Counted from the stretch's first letter, positions 1-8,426 are shown. The stretch: DNA of 10,624 nucleotides from Verrucomicrobiota bacterium (GCA_019241095.1 JAFAXJ010000585.1:1-10624), one strand, 5' to 3'. Notes: generated by a model from the letters alone, not told the origin. Numbers and translations are program-made.

Positions 1-970
1 AACCGCCATCAATCTGAAATCCGTGATTATCACGCAGTTGTTTAGTGAAAGCCGGTATGTCGAGCTCTCGGTTGTTTTTCACACAGGTCAGAGTGACGGA
101 CCGGAAGCCTTCCTTAGCAAAAAACTCAAATCCCTTAGCCACAACCCAGTTGTGCACTAGCCGGTTAGTATCTAAGTGCCGTTGATAACGCCGCTCGAGC
201 CCTTCCTCAAAAATATCGTCGAGTTTTGATCTTAAGGCATAGATATGCGGGATGGAAGGAGTGCTTGGAGTCATGTAATCCTCTGCATTTTTCTTGAACT
301 CCAGGATGTCGAAGTAGTAGCCGCGATCTGTTATTTGAGAAGCGCGTTCAAAAGCACGTTCCGAGGCAGCGAACAAAGAGAGACCTGGAGGAAGAGCGAG
401 AGCTTTCTGGCTGCCTGCCAGCATAATATCGATCCCGAGTTCATCCATGGGAATGGGAAGAGCGGAAAAGGAAGAAACGGTATCGACAATAAAAACGACA
501 TCGGGGTACTTTTCTACTACTTCGCTGATTTCACGAAGCGGGTTCAGCAGGCCGGTAGATGTTTCATTGTGAATAAGGGTCAAAGCATCGTATTGACCTG
601 TGGAAAGCTCGCGATCCACCGCAACGGGGTCAATCGGTTGGCCCCACTCAACTTGAACCGTCCCAGCGCTTTTGCCGCAGCGTTTTGCTACATCGAACCA
701 CTTGTCCGAAAACGCGCCGCACATGCAGTTAAGCACCTTCCGCCGGACCAGGTCTCGGATCGCGCCTTCCATGATTCCCCAGGCTGACGACGTAGAGATA
801 AAAACAGGCTGTGCTGTACCGAATAGTTGTTGGAGCCTAGGATAGACATCCCGATAAAGAGCCTTGAACTCGGAACCTCGGTGGCCAATCATCGGAAGCG
901 TCATGGCCGCAAAAGTTTTCTCTGACACCTGCACTGGCCCGGGAATAAACAGTTTGATCGAGTTGGTCAT
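1..970 (-). CDS. Class V PLP-dependent aminotransferase (serine/alanine-glyoxylate or phosphoserine type), 3' end outside window
   Basis: This is the first 323 residues of a fold-type I, class V aminotransferase; the C-terminus lies beyond the left edge (family members run about 360-390 aa). The N-terminus carries the family pattern PGP followed by IGHRGSEF (residues 10-35). STSSAWGIMEG (59-69) is the cofactor phosphate-binding loop, HNETSTG (134-140) a substrate/cofactor segment, IVDTVSS (161-167) holds Asp163 expected to pair with the pyridine nitrogen, and AGSQKAL (185-191) holds Lys189, the expected Schiff-base lysine. The ATG at 970 is fixed by an in-frame TGA four codons upstream; no clear Shine-Dalgarno precedes it. 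The enzyme is cytosolic. The sequence does not settle whether the donor is serine, alanine or glutamate/phosphoserine; a serA neighbour further left would favour a serC-like role. I recall close resemblance to Verrucomicrobiota proteins. It follows the TPR gene by 139 bp and probably has its own control, given the inverted repeat in the gap. Confidence 0.93.
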   Translation of the reverse strand, partial: MTNSIKLFIPGPVQVSEKTFAAMTLPMIGHRGSEFKALYRDVYPRLQQLFGTAQPVFISTSSAWGIMEGAIRDLVRRKVLNCMCGAFSDKWFDVAKRCGKSAGTVQVEWGQPIDPVAVDRELSTGQYDALTLIHNETSTGLLNPLREISEVVEKYPDVVFIVDTVSSFSALPIPMDELGIDIMLAGSQKALALPPGLSLFAASERAFERASQITDRGYYFDILEFKKNAEDYMTPSTPSIPHIYALRSKLDDIFEEGLERRYQRHLDTNRLVHNWVVAKGFEFFAKEGFRSVTLTCVKNNRELDIPAFTKQLRDNHGFQIDGG

Positions 971-1032
971 AACAGACCATCAGCGGTCGCATAGAAGTAG
1001 GATAATCGCAAGGTTCAGCGAGCCTGACCATA

Positions 1033-1055
1033 CCATAATTCTATGAGAATTATGG
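1033..1055. promoter_or_regulatory. Perfect 10-3-10 inverted repeat upstream of the aminotransferase
   Basis: CCATAATTCT, a 3-nt spacer ATG, then AGAATTATGG form a perfect 10-bp inverted repeat. It sits in the 139-bp gap, 63-85 nt upstream of the aminotransferase start and 55-77 nt past the stop of the TPR gene. On the minus strand no T-run follows the right arm, so it does not look like a standard intrinsic terminator. The short spacer and AT-rich core fit a dimeric repressor operator better. I could not match it to a named box. No convincing -35/-10 pair was found in this gap. Confidence 0.55.
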
Positions 1056-1109
1056 GTCCGATAGGGCATCCCGTGTAAGGTAGTCGGCGAAGCAGCAGCC
1101 TGGCCACCA

Positions 1110-3551
1110 TCAATCGGGCCACAAGAAATGTTCGAGCCTCAATTGGGTTAGCCTGTGTTGAGCTTCTTCTGAACGCGCTCCTTTTGTGCTGGCTAGTTTC
1201 TGATAGACAGCTGCCGCAGACGCCCAGGATCGCCGCTGTTCAAGCATTTGTGCCGCATCGAATCCGGCTCGGAAAAACCACAATTCATTTCCTCGATCAC
1301 CATTGATTGCAAGAACATCATAGTAAGCAGCGAGAGCTGCATCAGATTGCCCCAATTTTTCCAGGCACTTGGCCTTCTGATAAAGACCTTCCTGGCGCCA
1401 CGCTACAGGAACATCCTGATTGTCAATCAATTTTTCAAAGGTCTGCATGGCCTGCGGATACAACTCCGGATTTTTTGAAGCCAAATTAAACTGAGCTTCT
1501 CCCTTATTATCCAGAGCTTCGCAACGTACGTCCGCAGGCGGATTCTGAGCCAAAAGATCATTCAGCAGCGCGATTGCTTCATGTTCCTGGTGAGTTTGTC
1601 GCAAAGCGAGAGCCTGTTCCAGCCGGGCCTGGAGTTTCAAGGCACCATCGAGCTTGTAAACTTCTTCGAACAGAGTAATAGCGCGATCTATTGAGGCCGG
1701 ATTCAAGCTGTTTCGAGCAGCTTCACCCGCCAGAAACAACGACGCCTCAACCATCGGAGAGTCCGGATTTTCTTCCTGGACAAGTTCGAATTGAGTTTGC
1801 GCGTTTGGAAAATCACTCTCTCGGAAATAAAGTTCGCCGAGCTTCATTCTAATTTCAGGTCGAACGAGAGTATTAGGATACTTCTGCAGATAAGCTTCTG
1901 CGAGCGGTTCGATCTGGCGAATTTTTGATTCTGGATCCGCGGCAGCGGAGAAGAATTTGAGACGATCGATCTGTTCCTGAAGTGCCGGGTTAGATGCTGC
2001 CGCTTCAAGAGCCTTGTTTGCGCCGGGTAAATCGGGCGGTTGAGCCATTATTTTCAATTCCGCCTCGAGAACCAGTGCCTGTGCCGCTTCGGGATGGTCA
2101 GGGAATTGCACCAGGAATGACTGCAAAGTTCGGGTGGCATTTCGATTGCCAGATCGAGCTTCGATCAAACCCTTGGAAAAAAGCAACTTCCCGATATAGT
2201 CTCTCGGCAAGGCTTGCTTCGACAACTGTTGAAACTCATCCATGAGCCCGGCCTGCAGAGTACACACAGAAGCGTTGTATAACGCTTCGGCTTTGCCGTG
2301 GTCCGATCTACTTGCCAGGTGCAAAAAGGCCTCTTTGGCTTTTGCTGCGTTCCCTTCACGGAAGAGTGCTTCACCCAAGTCAGAATAAGCTTGGAAATAT
2401 TGAGCTGACGCCAGAGGTCGTTTGATCAGTTTTTGCAAGATCGCCGTGGCCTCGGGCCAGTCCTCGTTTTCCAGATACATTTCAGCCAGCATCAGCATCC
2501 CGTCTGACGTTACCGGATGATCGGGGAACCGTTTGATAAGGTCCTTCAGCGATTGTTGCGCCTGGGCGGAAAGATCTTGGTTCATTTGAAGGCGCGCAAG
2601 GCAGAACAGCGCACGAGGTGGTCGATCCGGCCCTCCGATCGCGGGATTTTCCGAAGCCCACTGGACGCACTCTGAAGGGTTCGAAACTTTTTCTTCCGAA
2701 TAAATTCCGAAAAGAACGTCAAACATTTCGGGCAACAGAGAGCTTCGAGGCTGGTCCGCAATCAACTTTTCAGCTTCGTCCTCAGCCTGTTCCAAGTCAT
2801 TTTTTTTTCGCAAAATGTTAATCATCCCGAGCTGGGCGAGTGCCATAACCCGGTAGGTGCGTCCCTCGCGACTACCAAGTACGGATTGAAAGTGATCTTG
2901 GGCAAACTCGAGCTCACCTCTTTGCAAAGCAATTTGTCCCTCCAGACAGAGCTTCTCGAGCTGTAAACGCGAATTGGGATTATTTAACTTGGAAAGCAGG
3001 CTTTCGGCTTTTGAAGTCTGGTTTTGTTCCAGGTAGATCTGTGCCGCCAATACCATTGCTTGCGGTTCGTTTAGGATAGGCTGCAAGGTTTCCAAGGCTG
3101 CCTGCGTTTCACCTTGAGCCTGCAGGCAGGCCGCCAAACCGAGATGGGCTTGATCTGCAATGGCGGAATTAAGCTCCTTGTAGCTCAGCAAACTTGTAAA
3201 GGCTGTCTCCGCGCGCTCCCAGTCATGCAATCTGTAAAAAGCTTGAGCTTCGAGAAATCGTGCTTCCGGATCTCTCAAGTGTTCAAGTATAGAAAGAGCC
3301 TCGTCTGTGTTTCGGGTTTCGATCAAACACCGGGCCAGCAAAGTTTCTGCCTGGCTACGTACAATCGGATCCGGAGCGGATAGGAGGAATTCCCGGATCT
3401 GAACGATACTGACTTCAGGAACTCCTGCCATTTCGGCATCTTTGGCAGCGTTTAGCAAGCTCAGGCCATCTCCGCCGGCAGCAGCGACAGAGACAAAGTT
3501 AGCAGCTACAGAGAAACACCATAGTGCACCGAAGATTCCGATCTGTTTCAC
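1110..3551 (-). CDS. Secreted tetratricopeptide-repeat protein
   Basis: The product is 813 aa. It starts with a signal peptide (Lys2, a hydrophobic stretch at about 4-20, likely cleavage after the AAA near 25), so a periplasmic or outer-membrane-facing location is expected. Nearly everything after that is TPR-like helical hairpins about 34-36 residues apart, with typical phrases such as LGLAACLQAQGETQAALETL, LGELYFRESDFPNAQTQFEL and YQKAKCLEKLGQSDAALAAY. Loops such as FPDHP and ENPDSP recall BamD/CpoB-type envelope TPRs. No enzymatic domain or extra transmembrane segment is visible, so a protein-protein scaffold is the best guess. The start is GTG at 3551, whose last two bases belong to the uvrA stop (GTGA overlap), with a good Shine-Dalgarno inside the end of uvrA; the two genes should be co-transcribed and translationally coupled. 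A nine-A run in the coding strand (2800-2808) is a possible slippage site. The specific function is unknown. Confidence 0.9.
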   Translation of the reverse strand: MKQIGIFGALWCFSVAANFVSVAAAGGDGLSLLNAAKDAEMAGVPEVSIVQIREFLLSAPDPIVRSQAETLLARCLIETRNTDEALSILEHLRDPEARFLEAQAFYRLHDWERAETAFTSLLSYKELNSAIADQAHLGLAACLQAQGETQAALETLQPILNEPQAMVLAAQIYLEQNQTSKAESLLSKLNNPNSRLQLEKLCLEGQIALQRGELEFAQDHFQSVLGSREGRTYRVMALAQLGMINILRKKNDLEQAEDEAEKLIADQPRSSLLPEMFDVLFGIYSEEKVSNPSECVQWASENPAIGGPDRPPRALFCLARLQMNQDLSAQAQQSLKDLIKRFPDHPVTSDGMLMLAEMYLENEDWPEATAILQKLIKRPLASAQYFQAYSDLGEALFREGNAAKAKEAFLHLASRSDHGKAEALYNASVCTLQAGLMDEFQQLSKQALPRDYIGKLLFSKGLIEARSGNRNATRTLQSFLVQFPDHPEAAQALVLEAELKIMAQPPDLPGANKALEAAASNPALQEQIDRLKFFSAAADPESKIRQIEPLAEAYLQKYPNTLVRPEIRMKLGELYFRESDFPNAQTQFELVQEENPDSPMVEASLFLAGEAARNSLNPASIDRAITLFEEVYKLDGALKLQARLEQALALRQTHQEHEAIALLNDLLAQNPPADVRCEALDNKGEAQFNLASKNPELYPQAMQTFEKLIDNQDVPVAWRQEGLYQKAKCLEKLGQSDAALAAYYDVLAINGDRGNELWFFRAGFDAAQMLEQRRSWASAAAVYQKLASTKGARSEEAQHRLTQLRLEHFLWPD
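2800..2808 (-). repeat. A9 homopolymer in the TPR gene
   Basis: Nine consecutive T on the plus strand read as A9 in the coding strand, covering the Lys-Lys-Asn of LRKKNDLEQ. It is the longest homopolymer I noticed in the window. Loss or gain of one base would truncate the TPR protein, so the tract is also the place to suspect a sequencing error, although the frame is intact here. Confidence 0.7.
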
Positions 3552-6439
3552 TCCAGCACCTTCTTTAGGTAGTTCCCTGTGTGGCTGCCTTCGATTGACG
3601 CAATCTGTTCGGGAGTACCCTGAGCAATGATCCCGCCGCCTTCCTCTCCGCCTTCAGGGCCTAGATCAATAACCCAGTCGGCACATTTGATCACCTCGAG
3701 ATTATGCTCAATAACGATCAGGGTGTTTCCTTGATCTCGAAGTTTGAGCAACACCTCCAGCAATTTATCAATGTCCGCGAAATGCAGACCGGTCGTTGGC
3801 TCGTCCAGGATGTACATCGTTCGGCCCGTAGCTTTTTTGGCCAATTCCGCCGCGAGCTTTACTCTTTGGGCCTCTCCGCCGGAGAGTTGCGTGCCAGATT
3901 GGCCTAGCGTCAAGTAGCCAAGGCCGACGTTCACCAACGGCTCCAATTTATCGTAAATGGCCGGGATAGTTCGAAAAAATCGCGCCGATTCATCGACTGA
4001 CATTCTCAGGATATCGGAAATATTTTTGCCGCGATAAGTGATTTCCAAGGTCTCACGATTGTATCTAGATCCCCTGCACACTTCACATTCGACGTAGATG
4101 TCTGCAACAAAGTGCATTTCAATCCTAATGACACCGTCACCCTGACAATTCTCGCAACGGCCCCCCTTTAGATTGAAGCTAAATCTCCCGCTATCATATC
4201 CTCGGACTCGTGAAGCGGGAAGCTGGCTGAATACTTCACGAATAGGACCGAAAGCCCCAGAGTAGGTGGCGGCGTTTGAGCGCGGAGTTCGCCCGATTGG
4301 ACTCTGATCGATAACTATGGCTTTATCGACCTGGTCCAGCCCAAGAATGGACCGATAGGCGCCCGGGCGCTCTTTTGACTTATAGAAGTGGCGAAATAAA
4401 GCTTTACGTAAGATGTCATCCACGAGTGTTGATTTACCGCTTCCAGAGACACCGGTTATTGCCACCATGCAGCCCAGCGGGAGCATGACAGTAATATCTT
4501 TCAGGTTGTTCTCCCTGGCACCAACGATGGTTAACCATCCTTCAGTTCCGGGATCGGGAACTTTATCCCGATTGTACAGAAGACCCCGAGGCTGAACTCT
4601 TGTGCGTGGGATTGGAATCCGAAGAGTTCTTGAGAGATATTGACCCGTGAGTGAATCTGGGTTCGCCTCTATTTCCCTGACGCAACCCTTTGCAACCAAC
4701 TGCCCCCCTCGAGGTCCTGCCCCTGGCCCGAGATCAACAATAAAATCCGCTGCTCGAATCGTATCTTCATCATGCTCTACAACAACAACGGTGTTGCCGA
4801 GTTCGCGAAGGTGTTTCAGCGTTTTGATGAGCCTATCATTATCCCTTTGGTGTAAGCCAATACTTGGTTCGTCCAAAACATACAAGACGCCGGCAAGGCC
4901 CGACCCAATCTGGGTTGCTAAACGAATCCTTTGTGCTTCGCCACCAGATAGTGTTCCGCTCTCCCGGTTGAGAGTAAGATAACCCAGACCAACATCGGCG
5001 AGAAAACCCAGGCGATTGCGAATCTCGCGAAGGACCTCAGTCGCAATTGCTCGCTGGTGCTTGGCTAGAGAGATATCTTCCACAAAGATTTTAGCTTCAT
5101 TAATCGTCAGTCCGCAAAACTCGTAAATATTTATCTCGCGCCCTTCTAAGTTCTGGAGCGTGACAGCCAGGATTTCCGGGCGAAGTCTGGCGCCTTTGCA
5201 AAGTCTGCAAACGCGTCTGGCCTGAAAGGATTTGAGTCGAGCCCTGGTAAACTCGCTTTCAGTTTGTTGAAACGTTTTTTCGAGTTGAGCCAGCAAACCC
5301 TCAAAAGGACGCTCAACGGTTTTATCACCAAACGAAAACTTAATTGGCGCGTCTCCCGTTCCGTAGAGGAGTGCTTTCATGAAAGGCTTCGGGGTATCGA
5401 CAATTGGCGTGTTCAGAGAGACTCCAAAATGATGGGCAATGGATTTGAGCTGAGCGTCGTAAAAACCTTGCATCCGCTTGCTTGCTTTTCTCCAGGGAGC
5501 GACTGCCCCCTTTTCCAGTGAACGATTTGTATCAGGAATGACCAGTTCCGGATCGAAATAGGCCTCTGAACCAAGACCCTGACAAGCAGTGCAGGCCCCG
5601 GCGATGCTGTTGAAAGAGAAATGTTTCGGCGTCAGCTGCGGCAGGATAAAGTCTGTTTTGGGATTGCAAAAGTCAGTCGAGTAACGGACATCATTCCAAT
5701 CCGTCTGATCAGCTGTCTGCCGGCTGACGATTAGGCGATTTTCTCCCCATCTGAGCGCTATCTCCACGGAATCAGCCAGCCGGGTCCGCACACCGTCTCG
5801 AACAATAAGACGATCGACCACGATATCGATCGTATGCCTTTTTTCTTTAGAAAGTCTGATAGGTTCGGGGCGGGCAAGCTCAACGAGTTCTCCATCGACG
5901 CGGACTCGGACAAAACCCTCCCGTTTGAGTTTTTCGAGCACATCACGGAATTCGCCAACCTCGTTCCTGATTATGGGCGCGATAACAAGTATCTTCGTCT
6001 CCTCAGGATAGTCCAGGATTTGATCAACGATTTGCTGGGAAGTCTGCCGGAAGATTTTCTCGTGAGTGCCTGGATCGTGCGGTTGCCCAATCGCCGAGTA
6101 CAGGACCCGCAGGTAATCATAGATTTCAGTCGTTGTGGCGATCGTTGAGCGTGGATTAGCCGTGGAACTTCGCTGTTCTATAGCTATGGCAGGAGAAAGG
6201 CCTTCAATAAAATCGACGTCTGGCTTTTCCATCTGGCCAAGAAACTGGCGTGCGTATGCCGAGAGGCTCTCTACATAGCGTCGCTGGCCTTCGGCATATA
6301 AAGTGTCAAAAGCGAGTGAAGACTTTCCTGAGCCGCTCATTCCAGTGATAACCACAAGCTGCTGGCGCAGAAACTCTACGCTGATGTTCTTCAGATTATG
6401 TTGGCGTGCACCGATGATGCGAATTTTCTCAGCAGCCAT
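3548..6439 (-). CDS. uvrA: Excinuclease ABC subunit A (UvrA)
   Basis: This is the damage-recognition ATPase of nucleotide excision repair; with UvrB it scans DNA in the cytosol and loads UvrB on lesions. At 963 aa it is full length. It shows two ABC ATPase modules: Walker [10 protein letters not shown] (33-41) and GVSGSGKST (663-671), signatures [12 protein letters not shown] (497-508) and [12 protein letters not shown] (852-863), and Walker B with LDEPS and LDEPT (518-526, 875-883). The C-terminal zinc finger is intact (Cys762/765/785/788), as is a CxxC at 411/414. In the N-terminal zinc module the second pair is present (Cys283/286), but the first has only Cys258, with Lys261 where E. coli has Cys256. 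I chose ATG 6439 because it gives the canonical [16 protein letters not shown] start; an in-frame TTG at 6490 would add 17 unconserved residues. The Shine-Dalgarno is weak and no clear LexA box was found upstream. Confidence 0.98.
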   Translation of the reverse strand: MAAEKIRIIGARQHNLKNISVEFLRQQLVVITGMSGSGKSSLAFDTLYAEGQRRYVESLSAYARQFLGQMEKPDVDFIEGLSPAIAIEQRSSTANPRSTIATTTEIYDYLRVLYSAIGQPHDPGTHEKIFRQTSQQIVDQILDYPEETKILVIAPIIRNEVGEFRDVLEKLKREGFVRVRVDGELVELARPEPIRLSKEKRHTIDIVVDRLIVRDGVRTRLADSVEIALRWGENRLIVSRQTADQTDWNDVRYSTDFCNPKTDFILPQLTPKHFSFNSIAGACTACQGLGSEAYFDPELVIPDTNRSLEKGAVAPWRKASKRMQGFYDAQLKSIAHHFGVSLNTPIVDTPKPFMKALLYGTGDAPIKFSFGDKTVERPFEGLLAQLEKTFQQTESEFTRARLKSFQARRVCRLCKGARLRPEILAVTLQNLEGREINIYEFCGLTINEAKIFVEDISLAKHQRAIATEVLREIRNRLGFLADVGLGYLTLNRESGTLSGGEAQRIRLATQIGSGLAGVLYVLDEPSIGLHQRDNDRLIKTLKHLRELGNTVVVVEHDEDTIRAADFIVDLGPGAGPRGGQLVAKGCVREIEANPDSLTGQYLSRTLRIPIPRTRVQPRGLLYNRDKVPDPGTEGWLTIVGARENNLKDITVMLPLGCMVAITGVSGSGKSTLVDDILRKALFRHFYKSKERPGAYRSILGLDQVDKAIVIDQSPIGRTPRSNAATYSGAFGPIREVFSQLPASRVRGYDSGRFSFNLKGGRCENCQGDGVIRIEMHFVADIYVECEVCRGSRYNRETLEITYRGKNISDILRMSVDESARFFRTIPAIYDKLEPLVNVGLGYLTLGQSGTQLSGGEAQRVKLAAELAKKATGRTMYILDEPTTGLHFADIDKLLEVLLKLRDQGNTLIVIEHNLEVIKCADWVIDLGPEGGEEGGGIIAQGTPEQIASIEGSHTGNYLKKVLE
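3557..3565 (-). promoter_or_regulatory. Ribosome binding site of the TPR gene, inside uvrA
   Basis: The minus strand reads AAGAAGGTG, then five bases (CTGGA), then the GTG start at 3551. AAGGTG is a good anti-16S match at usual spacing. It supports the GTG as the real start although it overlaps the uvrA stop codon, and it lies within the last uvrA codons (KKVLE). Confidence 0.7.
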
Positions 6440-6535
6440 GCGTGAATGCTCGTGAACAAGCACAAAAGCACAGTTCCGGGGAGAAAACAAAATCTCGAAG
6501 AATCCAAAGGTGTGTCGATGTCGCCCGAGGCTCGT

Positions 6536-6862
6536 CTAGTGTTGGGGATCGAGCGAGGAAGCAACCAATCTCAGTTTCAGTTCCGATTCTCGCGTTAATT
6601 CGACAAGTCGTTGCGAGCGGTCAAGAATCGATTCAGACAATCGCTGATTGAAGCTTGGATCTCGTTTCGCGATTTCCGCCTGGGCTACCCAGATTGCGAC
6701 AGTGTTCAACAGCACGTGTTTGAACTCTCGAAACGAGACGACGAATTCCGCCAAACGCGGGTCTTCGTCGATGCGCGCGTTGTTAGGGCAGGTGGGAAAA
6801 GAGGTTTCCGGCACAATGATTCTGATAGCAGAGAAAACCTGAAAGGGGAATAGGAATTCCAA
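6536..6862 (-). CDS. Hypothetical small protein, possibly a DHp-like helical hairpin without kinase domain
   Basis: This is a 108-codon ORF between the response regulator and uvrA, in the same orientation. It is in the same reading frame as the response regulator: after that gene's TAG (6875-6877) the frame stays open for 112 codons to a TAG at 6536. The only upstream starts are weak (TTG 6862, GTG 6814) and no Shine-Dalgarno is visible, so the start is uncertain. Residues about 44-95 look like two amphipathic helices joined by RDPSF, much like a histidine-kinase dimerisation hairpin: KHVLLNTVAIW (48-58) resembles an H-box with His49 and Asn53, and RLVELTRE resembles the end of helix 2. The acidic residue normally right after the His is Val, and no ATP-binding domain follows. 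It could be a kinase remnant, a stand-alone bundle, or a chance ORF; ORFs also overlap it on the plus strand. Confidence 0.45.
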   Translation of the reverse strand: MEFLFPFQVFSAIRIIVPETSFPTCPNNARIDEDPRLAEFVVSFREFKHVLLNTVAIWVAQAEIAKRDPSFNQRLSESILDRSQRLVELTRESELKLRLVASSLDPQH

Positions 6863-6874
6863 AGCAGAACTGTA

Positions 6875-8239
6875 CTACGGTTGTTCGATACCATGCTTTT
6901 GAAGGCGCCGATAAAACGCGCTTCTACTCAGACCTAAATCTTTTGCCGCAAGCACCGCGTTTCCCTTATGTCGGGCAAGTGCTCTCCTGATCAGAGAACC
7001 TTCCATGGCGTCCAGGTTCATATCTTCGATGCCCGGCGACTGCGCCGGGGCGGTTTGAATCCCGAGATCTGCCGGTTGGATTAACGGTGTGCGTGAGAGC
7101 AAAACCGCGCGCTCAACAACGTGTCGAAGTTCGCGAACGTTTCCAGGCCAGGTATAAGCGTTCAAGGCATCGAGAGTAGCGGGCTGAAATCCCTGGATCG
7201 ACTTGCGATAGCGGCGATTGATCTCCCCGAGATACTGCATGGCTAAGACCGGAATGTCTTCCTGTCTTTCCCGCAGAGGCGGAATATGAATCTCAATCGT
7301 GTTAAGCCGAAAGAATAAATCTTCACGAAATCTGCCTTCAGAGATTTCTTTCTGAAGATCAGCATTTGTCGCACTTAAGAGACGAGCATCTGCTCGCCGG
7401 GTTTTAGACGATCCTACCCGTTCGAACTCGCCGCATTCCAGTACTCTCAAAAGTTTTGTTTGTTGGACAGCTGTCATATTGGCGATCTCGTCTAAAAACA
7501 AGGTTCCGCCGTCGGCAAGTTCGAAACGTCCCGCCCTATCGGCCCTGGCGTCAGTGAATGCACCCTTGATGTGGCCAAACATTTCACTCTCGAAAAGGCC
7601 GTCTGGTAACCCACCCATGTTGACAGTCACCAGTTGCTGAGAGGCACGAAATGAAAGCTTGTGGAGGATCTGAGCGACGAGTCCTTTCCCGGTGCCGTTC
7701 TCGCCTGTGATCAATACGTTTGCGTCCGAAGGCGCGACCTGTTCGATGAGTCGCTTCAATTCCTTCATGCTTTTGGATGCTGTGACGAAAGCAGTTCCGT
7801 TGAAATCTTGTAATGAACTGTTTTCAGCTTGCAGCCGTTCTTCACGCCGCAAAGCATTGCGCAATGCCAATTGATTGCGCAGAATAGAAAGGAGTCGTTC
7901 ATTTTCCCAGGGCTTTTGCAGAAAGTCTTTTGCTCCCAGGTTAATTGCCTGTACCACAAGCTGAATCGAAGCGTATGCGGTCATCACTACGACGGGTATT
8001 GAAGAATCCAATTCGCGAATTTGCTTCAGCAGTTCCAATCCTTCCTCACCGCTTTGGCGATCGCGATCATAGTTGAGATCGATCAGAATCAGGTCAAAAT
8101 CTTCTTTTTTCAGTGTTTCAATTGCAGCGCCGGGTGAAGTTACCGTGACAACCTGATATCCTTCCGATCGGCAAATGAACGAAAGTGCGGCCAGCACTTC
8201 AGGCTGATCGTCCGCAATGAGCACGCGTTGTAGTGCCAT
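6875..8239 (-). CDS. Sigma-54-dependent response regulator, NtrC family
   Basis: This 454-aa, three-domain protein has the standard NtrC layout. The receiver domain (about 5-125) has Asp10/Asp11, phospho-acceptor Asp54, Thr87 and Lys109; the loop after Asp54 is longer than usual (NYDRDRQSGEEG). The AAA+ domain (about 150-375) has Walker A GENGTGKG (179-186), the sigma-54 contact loop as GAFTDA (226-231, usually GAFTGA), Walker B TLFLDEI (246-252) and FREDLFFRLN. The conserved WPGNVREL follows it. A Fis-type helix-turn-helix ends the protein (about 416-450, GNAVLAAKDLGLSRSAFYRR). It should bind enhancer DNA and, once phosphorylated, drive sigma-54 promoters. No complete sensor kinase lies next to it, and I saw no convincing sigma-54 promoter in the window, so its targets are unknown. 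The start is ATG 8239, which gives the usual length ahead of the first receiver strand; the Shine-Dalgarno is weak. Confidence 0.96.
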   Translation of the reverse strand: MALQRVLIADDQPEVLAALSFICRSEGYQVVTVTSPGAAIETLKKEDFDLILIDLNYDRDRQSGEEGLELLKQIRELDSSIPVVVMTAYASIQLVVQAINLGAKDFLQKPWENERLLSILRNQLALRNALRREERLQAENSSLQDFNGTAFVTASKSMKELKRLIEQVAPSDANVLITGENGTGKGLVAQILHKLSFRASQQLVTVNMGGLPDGLFESEMFGHIKGAFTDARADRAGRFELADGGTLFLDEIANMTAVQQTKLLRVLECGEFERVGSSKTRRADARLLSATNADLQKEISEGRFREDLFFRLNTIEIHIPPLRERQEDIPVLAMQYLGEINRRYRKSIQGFQPATLDALNAYTWPGNVRELRHVVERAVLLSRTPLIQPADLGIQTAPAQSPGIEDMNLDAMEGSLIRRALARHKGNAVLAAKDLGLSRSAFYRRLQKHGIEQP

Positions 8240-8334
8240 ATCCCGAGAAATGAAGCCTCAATTGCTGCAACTTGAAAGATAGTGATGCGCACTTTGAGAC
8301 CACATCTTGCGACACCCACTGGTTTTTCGAAACA

Positions 8335-8363
8335 TTAACGTTTTCACAAAGCCAAATTATAAA
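8335..8363 (+). promoter_or_regulatory. Candidate sigma-70-type promoter for the secreted PepSY-like protein
   Basis: TTAACG (8335-8340) and TATAAA (8358-8363) are separated by 17 bp, matching the consensus hexamers at 4 and 5 of 6 positions. They lie about 105 nt upstream of the GTG at 8470, in the most AT-rich part of the 230-bp divergent region 8240-8469. It is the best pair I found there by eye. A start site just after it would give a leader of roughly 100 nt containing the 7-5-7 inverted repeat. Confidence 0.4.
8356..8361 (-). promoter_or_regulatory. Candidate -10 element for the response-regulator operon
   Basis: On the minus strand this is a perfect TATAAT, about 115 nt upstream of the response regulator's ATG. 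The -35 position 17 bp upstream (TCGAGT) is a poor match, so the promoter would be weak or activator-dependent. It overlaps the -10 of the opposing candidate promoter, so the two directions may compete. Confidence 0.3.
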
Positions 8364-8426
8364 ATATCGGGGGCGGCAACTCGAGCAACAAATTGGTTCC
8401 TTTTCCTTCAAAGGTTGTGATGCGAC

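Noticed and set aside
245..787. 180-codon plus-strand ORF at the left end
   Set aside because: It is antisense to the clear class V aminotransferase, whose catalytic motifs lie on the minus strand.
6447..6458. TGCTCGTGAACA just upstream of uvrA as a possible LexA/SOS box
   Set aside because: It is an imperfect 5-2-5 palindrome with a mismatch; known GAAC/GTTC-type boxes have a four-base spacer, and it abuts the start codon.
6440..6490. 17-residue N-terminal extension of UvrA from TTG 6490
   Set aside because: The rare start codon has no good Shine-Dalgarno, and the added residues do not resemble Uvr[11 protein letters not shown] is the usual start.
6611..6853. 80-codon plus-strand ORF opposite the DHp-like ORF
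   Set aside because: It has no plausible ribosome binding site and no recognisable sequence; the minus-strand frame looks more protein-like. Its presence does lower confidence in both.
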